Source: Mycobacterium sp. PS03-16 (GTDB lineage Bacteria; Actinomycetota; Actinomycetes; Mycobacteriales; Mycobacteriaceae). Taken from it: 36,789 nucleotides of DNA. This document shows, piece after piece, positions 31,826 to 36,789 of the stretch. The translations under genes and the position numbers were made by a program. The DNA is taken from the NCBI RefSeq assembly GCF_004570325.1, contig NZ_SPQO01000041.1:1-36789 (forward strand), given 5' to 3'. How positions within the stretch are numbered: position 1 is the stretch's first letter; each line of letters starts with the position of its first letter. The notes under the pieces are model-generated. The model was not told the origin of the DNA. It saw nothing but the letters and a program-made list of their open reading frames with translations, and did not search any database.

Positions 31826-32158
31826 CTACTGCGCGGACAGCCAGCGCTTCACGTCGCGGTCGACAGGATCGACGACGTCGGCGTACTGATCGTGCTTCTC
31901 GACGTAGTTGGCGACGAGTTTGCACACCGGCACGATCCGCATCCCCGCCTCGCGCGTGGTGTCCAGCGCCTCGCCGACCAGGATCGTCGCCAGGCCGCGA
32001 CCCTCGTACTCGCCGTCCACCTCGGTGTGGGTGAAGACGCGCTGGCCGTCGCGGTCGAGGAATTCGGCGAATCCCACGGTGCGCCCCTCGACGGCAATGC
32101 TGAACCGGCCGTCCTCGGCGCTGACGGTGGTGGGGGCTCCGGTCTTGTCCGTCGTCAC
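31826..32158 (-). CDS. Small GNAT-type N-acetyltransferase (YjdJ-like)
   Basis: The protein has 110 residues. VGFAEFLDRDGQRVFTHTEV, DGEYEGRGLATILVGEALDT and MRIVPVCKLVANYVEKHDQY match the short GCN5-related acetyltransferase group; the EGRGLA run is the acetyl-CoA-binding loop. The GTG at 32158 overlaps the stop of the pirin gene by 4 bp (GTGA), so the two are coupled. A longer in-frame version runs through the pirin gene and is not supported. The substrate is unknown. Confidence 0.9.
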   Translation of the reverse strand: MTTDKTGAPTTVSAEDGRFSIAVEGRTVGFAEFLDRDGQRVFTHTEVDGEYEGRGLATILVGEALDTTREAGMRIVPVCKLVANYVEKHDQYADVVDPVDRDVKRWLSAQ

Positions 32159-33138
32159 GGCGACTCCTTCTTCAGTGTTCGGTTGGGCCGAGGCCGCAGG
32201 GTGGCATTGGGCAGCGGTGGCGCTGGAAGACGGGATACCCCGCCGCGGTAGCCGCTGACCCTGCCGAAGCGGTCCGATTCGGCCTGCCACTGTTCGCGGG
32301 CGGCGACGATGTCGGCGTGGCTGCGGCCGACGAAGTTCCACCACATCAACAGCTGCTCACCGAAGGGCGGGCCGCCGAGCAGGATCAGCCGGGCCGGCGT
32401 GGCGCCATGGTTGATGACGCTCAGCTGCGCGCAACCGGCGTCCTGCACCGCGAGCTCGCCGGGGCGCAGCGCCATCCCTGCGGCCTCGACGTCGCCGTGG
32501 TCCAGCAGCGCGCCGTGTTCGAAGCCGGGATCGACGTCGACGGTGAACTCGGCACCGGCGGGCAGGTCGAGTTGGGCGCCGAGCAGGGGGGTGAAGGTCG
32601 GTACGGGGGAGCGCAGACCGGCCAGCTCGCCGAGGAAGACGCGCAGCGTCGCGCCACCGACCGCATGCGGCTGCGGAACGTGATGGGCGAAATCGCGGCC
32701 GGTGTCGCGGGCGCCGTCGGGTAGCGCGACCCACAGCTGGACACCGTGCAGCGTATCGGCGAACGGTGTGGACACCTCCGAGTGGCAGATCCCGGCGCCC
32801 GCGGTCATCAGGTTGAGCTCACCGGGACGCACGATCGCGTGCACCCCGGCGCTGTCGCGGTGTTCGACCTCGCCGCGAAACAGCCAGCTGACGGTCTGCA
32901 GCCCGGTGTGCGGATGCGGAGGCACATCCATCCCCAGCCCGGTGCCCCGCACGTCGTGCGGGCCGTAGTGGTCGACGAAGCACCACGCGCCGATCATGGC
33001 GCGCTCGCGCTGGGGCAACGTGCGGCGGACATTGATCGCGCGCGGCCCGCCGAGCGGTACCTCGCGAGGGCGCAGGACGCCGGCGAACGGTGATGCGACA
33101 CAGGCCACTTCGGCAGGCGCCGGATCGGTGTTGCTCAC
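32155..33138 (-). CDS. Pirin-family protein
   Basis: This 327-residue bicupin has the metal site of pirins: PHPHTG with His75 and His77, then HSE with His119 and Glu121 (ligands seen in the sequence). The second cupin carries RVFLGELAGLRSPVPTFTPL and the C-terminal LILLGGPPFGEQLLMWWNFV. Pirins act as quercetinase-like dioxygenases or as redox-state-dependent regulators; which applies here cannot be told. GTG 33138 is the start. The gene heads a coupled pair with the GNAT gene and lies 21 bp from the stop of the EVE gene on the same strand. Confidence 0.93.
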   Translation of the reverse strand: MSNTDPAPAEVACVASPFAGVLRPREVPLGGPRAINVRRTLPQRERAMIGAWCFVDHYGPHDVRGTGLGMDVPPHPHTGLQTVSWLFRGEVEHRDSAGVHAIVRPGELNLMTAGAGICHSEVSTPFADTLHGVQLWVALPDGARDTGRDFAHHVPQPHAVGGATLRVFLGELAGLRSPVPTFTPLLGAQLDLPAGAEFTVDVDPGFEHGALLDHGDVEAAGMALRPGELAVQDAGCAQLSVINHGATPARLILLGGPPFGEQLLMWWNFVGRSHADIVAAREQWQAESDRFGRVSGYRGGVSRLPAPPLPNATLRPRPNRTLKKESP

Positions 33139-33159
33139 CGGTCCACCCTACGTTCGCGG

Positions 33160-33579
33160 TCAGCCCGGCGGCGTCATCGCGGTCCGGATCACGTCGAAGT
33201 CGTGATCGTCGATGCGGAACAGGCCGAAGCGAAACCTGTAGCCCCACCGCTGCTTGTTCTCGACGAAGTCGAGACTGTCGATGAGCGGCCGGATCGGCGC
33301 CTCGACGCAGTCCAGGAAGTCGACGTTGCGCCGCCACGGCTGGAAGTCCGGCGACATCGCGGCCTGATAGGGCGCGTCGTCGACCACCTGCCCGACGGCG
33401 GTGAACGCCTGCAGTGGGGGGCCGTCGGGATGGGTGAGCCGGGGTGAGTAGAAGACGATCCAGTCGCCCCTGGCCAGGCGCCGCAGCGCATCGGGTTTGC
33501 CGTGATTGGCCTGCGTGAAGCGGCCCCGCACACCGCGGTCGACGTGGTCACGGCTGGCGGTGTTGATCCAGTTCGTCAT
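33160..33579 (-). CDS. EVE-domain protein
   Basis: The protein has 139 residues. The whole protein is an EVE domain: NWINTASRDHVDRGVRGRFT, GKPDALRRLARGDWIVFYSP, LQAFTAVGQVVDDAPY and RFGLFRIDDHDFDVIRTAM. EVE domains form a PUA-like fold that binds modified bases or RNA and appear in restriction-type systems as well as in housekeeping roles. Here it is a single-domain protein without a nuclease partner. It begins the minus-strand run EVE-pirin-GNAT. Confidence 0.92.
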   Translation of the reverse strand: MTNWINTASRDHVDRGVRGRFTQANHGKPDALRRLARGDWIVFYSPRLTHPDGPPLQAFTAVGQVVDDAPYQAAMSPDFQPWRRNVDFLDCVEAPIRPLIDSLDFVENKQRWGYRFRFGLFRIDDHDFDVIRTAMTPPG

Positions 33580-33834
33580 ACCCGCACGTTAAGCCGGGTT
33601 CCCGACAGATCCGCGGCCCTGCGGGCCGGCCTGTGGATGGGCGCCGCGCTGGGGATGAAGCCCGTGCGGCGGCCGCAGCCACTCGAGAAGTCTGGGACGG
33701 TGCCGCCATGACGCCTCTCGGCGAGTGGTCGCTCGAAGCGACGATATTGGTTGGGGCCCGGGGCATGCCCGGCACCGTCGCATCATGTAACCGGGCGGGT
33801 CGCGGAGATATTCCGGTGCCCGCCACCCCGTCGT
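33580..33834. other. Non-coding stretch between the EVE and whiB6 genes
   Basis: There is no supportable gene. A short plus-strand frame from an ATG at 33710 runs through low-quality sequence without homologous pattern. Small hairpins occur, for example GTCGCT-CGA-AGCGAC near 33728. The minus strand must hold the promoter of the EVE-pirin-GNAT operon upstream of 33579, but I see no clear boxes. Confidence 0.5.
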
Positions 33835-33871
33835 CGCCGCTCCGCCGACCCCCCGGGACGGCGGAGCGGCG
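33835..33871. terminator. Hairpin terminator of whiB6
   Basis: A perfect 13-bp stem (CGCCGCTCCGCCG and CGGCGGAGCGGCG) encloses an 11-base loop. It begins 4 bp past the stop codon of whiB6 on the minus strand, the expected place for its terminator. There is no U-tract. Confidence 0.8.
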
Positions 33872-33875
33872 CGGG

Positions 33876-34169
33876 TCAGGCCGACTCGGGGAAGACCCGG
33901 CGAATCGCGCGGACCGGGTATCCGTTGCGCTCGGCCAGCGAACGCAGCTGCTTGAGCGCGAAGCTCCGGCCGCGACCGGCCTCGGGGATGACGATGCCGG
34001 CCCAGAGCCCTTCGGCGCGGGGCAGTTCGACGGCGTCGCGGGCGCACATCCACCGGCGCGGGCAGCCGCGGCAGATGGCCTTGGCCTCTTCGTCGGCCGT
34101 GGTGGTCCAGCGCTCCGGATCGCGGGTGCAGGCGCCGACCGGGATCTCGAGGAAGGTCACGTTACTCAT
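33876..34169 (-). CDS. whiB6: WhiB6-type iron-sulfur transcription regulator
   Basis: The protein has 97 residues. The four [4Fe-4S] cysteines are Cys14, Cys33, Cys36 and Cys42 (C-x2-C-x5-C in ICRGCPRRWMC). GLWAG replaces the usual GVWGG turn, as in WhiB6. The blocks DPERWTTTADEEAK, CARDAVE, AEGLWAGIVIPEAGRGRSFA and LRSLAERNGYPVR match M. tuberculosis WhiB6 (Rv3862c) closely as I recall it. WhiB6 responds to nitric oxide and redox stress and tunes ESX-1 secretion genes in pathogens; no ESX genes are seen here. The ATG at 34169 follows AAGGAG by 6 bases; a long in-frame upstream extension is spurious. A palindrome covers the likely -35 region and a strong terminator follows. Confidence 0.92.
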   Translation of the reverse strand: MSNVTFLEIPVGACTRDPERWTTTADEEAKAICRGCPRRWMCARDAVELPRAEGLWAGIVIPEAGRGRSFALKQLRSLAERNGYPVRAIRRVFPESA

Positions 34170-34527
34170 GAATCGCTCCTTGGGCCTTGCGCTGCGGTCC
34201 AGCGCTGCTGTTGCACCGAAACGTATAGCAAAAACCGTAGCAATGCAACGGTTAGGCGACCGCCGATCGAGTTGGGCGCAGCGATTCCATGGCAATGGCG
34301 CAAGAATCTGGGCGGTGAACAGCGGAAACGCAAAGACGCGAGTTTGCAGGTGCAACGGTTTTTCGGACGGCTGCTTCGCGAAACCGCTGCACCCGTCACG
34401 CCGACAGGTGTAGCTTCGATACGGATTCACCCGCCCGAACCGGTGCCCTAGCCATAGCGGTGGCATGGTTCGCGGTTACTATTACTCCACCGAGCCGCCG
34501 TCGAACCAGCAAGGATGAGCGCCGTCC
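34170..34527. other. 358-bp divergent regulatory region of whiB6 and an HTH gene
   Basis: No gene is seen. On the minus strand TTGCAT (34243-34248) and TATACG (34222-34227), 15 bp apart, could be the whiB6 promoter. TGCAACGGTT occurs at 34244-34253 and again at 34351-34360. Toward the plus gene, TACTAT near 34484 could be a -10. The length, AT-richer content and repeats suggest several regulators act here. Confidence 0.5.
34233..34253. promoter_or_regulatory. 21-bp palindrome in the whiB6 promoter
   Basis: The arms AACCGTAGC and GCAACGGTT match at 8 of 9 positions around a 3-bp AAT centre. It lies 64 bp upstream of the whiB6 ATG and overlaps the -35 candidate, so it looks like a repressor site. 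Half of it (GCAACGGTT) recurs at 34352-34360. Confidence 0.6.
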
Positions 34528-35322
34528 ATGACCAACGCGGAGTCCGTCGACGAGGCGTCCGGTGTCCTGGACGCCGGGGTGGCCCGCGCGGGTGCGGCCG
34601 CGGCGGCGCGGCGCCGCGAGCTCGACATCAGCCAGCGCAGCCTGGCCGCCGACGGCATCATCAACGCGGGCGCGCTGATCGCGTTCGAGAAGGGCCGCAG
34701 CTGGCCGAGGGAGCGCACGCGGGCAAAGCTCGAAGAAGTTCTGCACTGGCCGCCGGGCACCATCGCCCGACTGCGCCGGGGTGACCCGGCCGGAGCGATC
34801 GCGGCCCCCGTCGTGACCCGGGCGGAACCCGTGGCCGCCCCAGCACCGCCATCAGCCGTTCGTCGACCACCGGACCCGAACGCGTCGGACAGCGAGGCGC
34901 CGTTGATCGCCCAGGCTGTCACGACAGCGGTCCACAGCCTCGACGTCAGCGCCGACGCGTTGCCGCCCGCCGACCATCCGGACTACATCCCGCGGGTCAC
35001 CGCCCTCCTGGCCGATCTGCGCCAGCTCGAGGCCGTGGTGACCCGTGCCGCGAGGATCAGCAAAGTCAGCCCGGCACTGATCAAAGTCCTGGGCGCGGTG
35101 CGCCGCCGCATCGACGACCTGACCCTGCGTGGCGCCGCCGCGCCGGGCGCCACGCTGGCTCTGCGCCTGTACGCGGCGCGCCGCCGCGCCAACCTCACGA
35201 TCAGCGAAACGGCGCAGGCAGCGGGCGTCACCGATGACGACATCGCCGGCACGGAGGCGGGCCGGCAGGTGGCCCCCGACACCGCGGAGGCCATCGAGGC
35301 GCTGATCGGCGCGCTGGACTGA
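34528..35322 (+). CDS. Double helix-turn-helix protein, paralogue of the FHA protein's C-terminal part
   Basis: The protein has 264 residues. An XRE-like domain lies at 15-85 (RAGAAAAARRRELDISQRSL, LIAFEKGRSWPRERTRAKLE, WPPGTIARLRRG), then a Pro-rich linker, a helical domain at about 130-200 (PDYIPRVTALLADLRQLEAV) and a second XRE-like helix-turn-helix at 208-263 (LRLYAARRRANLTISETAQA, AGVTDDDIAGTEAGRQVAPD). The first two domains are shared with the FHA protein at 26209; the second helix-turn-helix replaces FHA. It is divergent from whiB6 and probably a transcription regulator. The ATG at 34528 is chosen; GGATG 15 bases upstream is a weak ribosome site. Targets are unknown. Confidence 0.82.
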   Translation: MTNAESVDEASGVLDAGVARAGAAAAARRRELDISQRSLAADGIINAGALIAFEKGRSWPRERTRAKLEEVLHWPPGTIARLRRGDPAGAIAAPVVTRAEPVAAPAPPSAVRRPPDPNASDSEAPLIAQAVTTAVHSLDVSADALPPADHPDYIPRVTALLADLRQLEAVVTRAARISKVSPALIKVLGAVRRRIDDLTLRGAAAPGATLALRLYAARRRANLTISETAQAAGVTDDDIAGTEAGRQVAPDTAEAIEALIGALD

Positions 35323-35448
35323 TGTGTCGATCACGCGGTTCTGTCCCCGACAAGCCGTGCCCGGCCTACTACGCTTTCATGCGACAACACTGGCGAATCC
35401 ACGCGATGGGGGTCTTGAAGTGGTGACGAGGTACGCGGAGATCCGGAG

Positions 35449-36477
35449 ATGACGTGGCCCCCGCCGCCCCCGGCCTCCGACCCGTGGGCCACCGGCTCCG
35501 CCCCTGATGACGCCGCGTCGCGCGACGACGGCACCGACCCCGTCGACCAGCACCCCGTCGACCAGCACACCGTGGACCAGCATCCGGCCGAGTCGGTCAG
35601 CGGACCGGTCGACGATCCCTTCCGGAACCCGGCCGCCGAGGCCGAGCCGATCTCCCAGCCGGTGAGCGAGGCCGATCCGATGGCGGGCCGCGACGACCAT
35701 GCCGCGCTACTGGACGCCGGTCACCCCGCCGAACCGCACCACGCGCCGCCGCCACCGCCGGCCGACGACCGGGTCCCGGCGCCGCCGGTGACGGGGTATC
35801 CGCCGGCGACGCACGCTCGCCACCCCGACGAGAGTGCCTGGTCGGCGCCCTACCACCCACCACCGGTCATCCCGCGCGCACAGGTCGCGCCGCCGAAGAA
35901 TCCGCTGCCGATCCGGCTGATCGCGGCCGCGGTCGCGGTCGCGGTCATCGTGCTGCTCGGCGTGGGGATCTGGCTGCTGCTGCCGTCCGGTGACGACGAC
36001 GGCGCCACAGCCGCCGACACCACCACCGCCTCCCCGACGCGCACCGCCGACCCGCAGGCGCAGGAGCGGCTGAGCAACATCCTGCCGCGGGGCTATTCCG
36101 CCGGCGTGTGCGAGATGGGTTCCCCGCCCGACGGCGCGCTGGCCGTGGCGACGTGCGGTCCCAACACCGATCCGGGCGGTCCGCCGTCGGCCACCTACAC
36201 CGTCGCCGGCGACGACACCGCACTCGACGCGGCGTTCAACGCGGTGATCGAGAACTCGTCGATGGTCAACTGCCCGGGCAACATCCAGTCGCCGGGGCCG
36301 TGGCGGCGCAACGCCACCCCGCAGAAGGTCAGCGGCGTGCTGTACTGCGGCCTGCAGAACGACCGCCCGGTGGTGGCATGGACCAACACCGACGAGTCTC
36401 TGATCGCGGTGGTGAAGGGCGGTCCGCAGGGACCCGGCCTCGACCAGCTCTACACCTGGTGGAGCTCACACTCCTGA
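35449..36477 (+). CDS. Proline-rich single-span membrane protein with external cysteine domain
   Basis: The protein has 342 residues. The cytoplasmic part (1-155) is Pro-rich and acidic and holds three 5-residue repeats, VDQHP, VDQHT and VDQHP (32-46). One membrane helix spans about 156-178 (LIAAAVAVAVIVLLGVGIWL). The external domain (about 190-342) has four cysteines likely to form two disulfides (GVCEMG, ATCGPN, NCPGNIQSPGPWRRN, LYCGLQ) and ends YTWWSSHS. This resembles the extracytoplasmic domains found on some mycobacterial membrane proteins and kinases; I do not recognise the exact family. GGAG lies just before the ATG. The long Pro-rich tail may bind SH3-like or FHA partners. Function unknown. 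Confidence 0.8.
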   Translation: MTWPPPPPASDPWATGSAPDDAASRDDGTDPVDQHPVDQHTVDQHPAESVSGPVDDPFRNPAAEAEPISQPVSEADPMAGRDDHAALLDAGHPAEPHHAPPPPPADDRVPAPPVTGYPPATHARHPDESAWSAPYHPPPVIPRAQVAPPKNPLPIRLIAAAVAVAVIVLLGVGIWLLLPSGDDDGATAADTTTASPTRTADPQAQERLSNILPRGYSAGVCEMGSPPDGALAVATCGPNTDPGGPPSATYTVAGDDTALDAAFNAVIENSSMVNCPGNIQSPGPWRRNATPQKVSGVLYCGLQNDRPVVAWTNTDESLIAVVKGGPQGPGLDQLYTWWSSHS

Positions 36478-36507
36478 GCCCGCGGTCCTGACGCGGCCCC
36501 CACGCAA

Positions 36508-36549
36508 CAGCGGGGCTGACCGCGGCGTGCGCCGCAGGCAGCCCCGCTG
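36508..36549. terminator. Nested hairpin terminator between convergent genes
   Basis: An 11-bp outer stem (CAGCGGGGCTG and CAGCCCCGCTG) encloses an inner stem GCGGCG-TG-CGCCGC (36522-36535). It lies 30 bp after the plus-strand gene and 18 bp after the minus-strand stop, so it can serve both. Confidence 0.8.
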
Positions 36550-36567
36550 GAACGGGTCGTGCGTGGA

Positions 36568-36789
36568 TCAGGGCACCGGGACCGGGGTGGGCGTCGGGAG
36601 CGGCGAACCCGCGCTCCCGTGCGGAACGGGCGCCTGCTCGGCGTTGCTCACCGGCATCGGCGCGGGGGCCGGAGCCGCCGGGGCGACCGGGGCGACGGGA
36701 GTGCCCGCGCTGGTGCCGGCGGGCACCGGAGCACCGGCCGGAGCCGGGGCGCCCTGCGGCCCGACTGGGATCGGCGTGCCTGAGCTACC
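36568..36789 (-). CDS. Pro/Ala-rich protein, C-terminal part only
   Basis: 73 codons and a TGA (36568-36570) are visible; the 5' part lies beyond the window. The residues are mostly Pro, Ala, Val and Gly (GAPAPAGAPVPAGTSAG, VAPVAPAAPAPAPMPV) and end SPLPTPTPVPVP. Such tails are common on mycobacterial secreted or cell-wall proteins. The frame is supported by the terminator placed just after its stop and by the absence of stops, but low complexity makes it less certain than the other genes. Family unknown. Confidence 0.6.
   Translation of the reverse strand, partial: GSSGTPIPVGPQGAPAPAGAPVPAGTSAGTPVAPVAPAAPAPAPMPVSNAEQAPVPHGSAGSPLPTPTPVPVP

Noticed and set aside
33710..33790. Short plus-strand frame near the EVE gene
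   Set aside because: No ribosome site, no conserved pattern, and it runs on into GC-rich hairpin sequence.

Overview
The window is high-GC chromosomal DNA of a mycobacterium, most likely a fast-growing Mycolicibacterium-type species. The evidence is a WhiB6-type iron-sulfur regulator, deazaflavin (F420) reductases, a 13E12-type HNH gene, a double-domain FadE, a CNNM pair resembling Rv1841c/Rv1842c and a TetR/oxidoreductase pair resembling Rv0196/Rv0197. I see no rRNA, tRNA, CRISPR array or insertion sequence. Family and orthologue names come from reading the translated proteins; no database was searched.

Layout. (a) 1-4394, minus strand: an iron(III) ABC permease (cut by the left edge) and its lipoprotein binding protein behind a probable IdeR box, then an orphan SecD-head-like protein and a pseudokinase with an extracytoplasmic discoidin-like tail. 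(b) 4610-5142: a secreted collagen-like protein with a 17-residue repeat and a strong bidirectional terminator. (c) 5143-12221: an oxidative lipid or sterol block: AlkB hydroxylase, divergent rubredoxin, Tat-exported GMC sterol-oxidase-like enzyme, TetR regulator with a perfect 23-bp operator, an NAD epimerase/3-beta-HSD-like protein and a fused FadE broken by an in-frame amber codon. (d) 12235-17295: two CNNM/CBS membrane proteins, then an L,D-transpeptidase followed by a BlaI/M56 peptidase pair. (e) 17297-18935: a small membrane protein, an orphan molybdate-binding protein and a Mop/TOBE regulator. (f) 19159-24858: a tightly coupled three-gene cassette: a beta-sandwich-repeat protein, a GAP1-type GTPase-associated protein and a zinc-knuckle TRAFAC GTPase. 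This is the most interesting system here. (g) 24891-27069: an HNH endonuclease and an FHA protein with a helix-turn-helix-like domain. (h) 27073-33579: TetR and molybdopterin oxidoreductase around a shared operator, two F420-family enzymes, thioesterase, GNAT, pirin and EVE proteins. (i) 33835-36789: whiB6 with its terminator and a palindromic promoter element, a divergent DNA-binding protein that is a paralogue of the FHA protein's non-FHA half, a proline-rich membrane protein and the 3' end of a Pro/Ala-rich gene.

How the parts work together. The iron uptake genes are probably repressed by IdeR when iron is plentiful. Block (c) reads as hydroxylation, alcohol oxidation and beta-oxidation of hydrophobic substrates, with TetR control of at least the epimerase-fadE operon. 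Block (d) couples a cell-wall cross-linking enzyme to a beta-lactam-sensor-like regulator pair. Block (f) matches the architecture of predicted GTPase-based biological conflict systems. Whether the FHA and HNH genes beside it belong to it is an open question.
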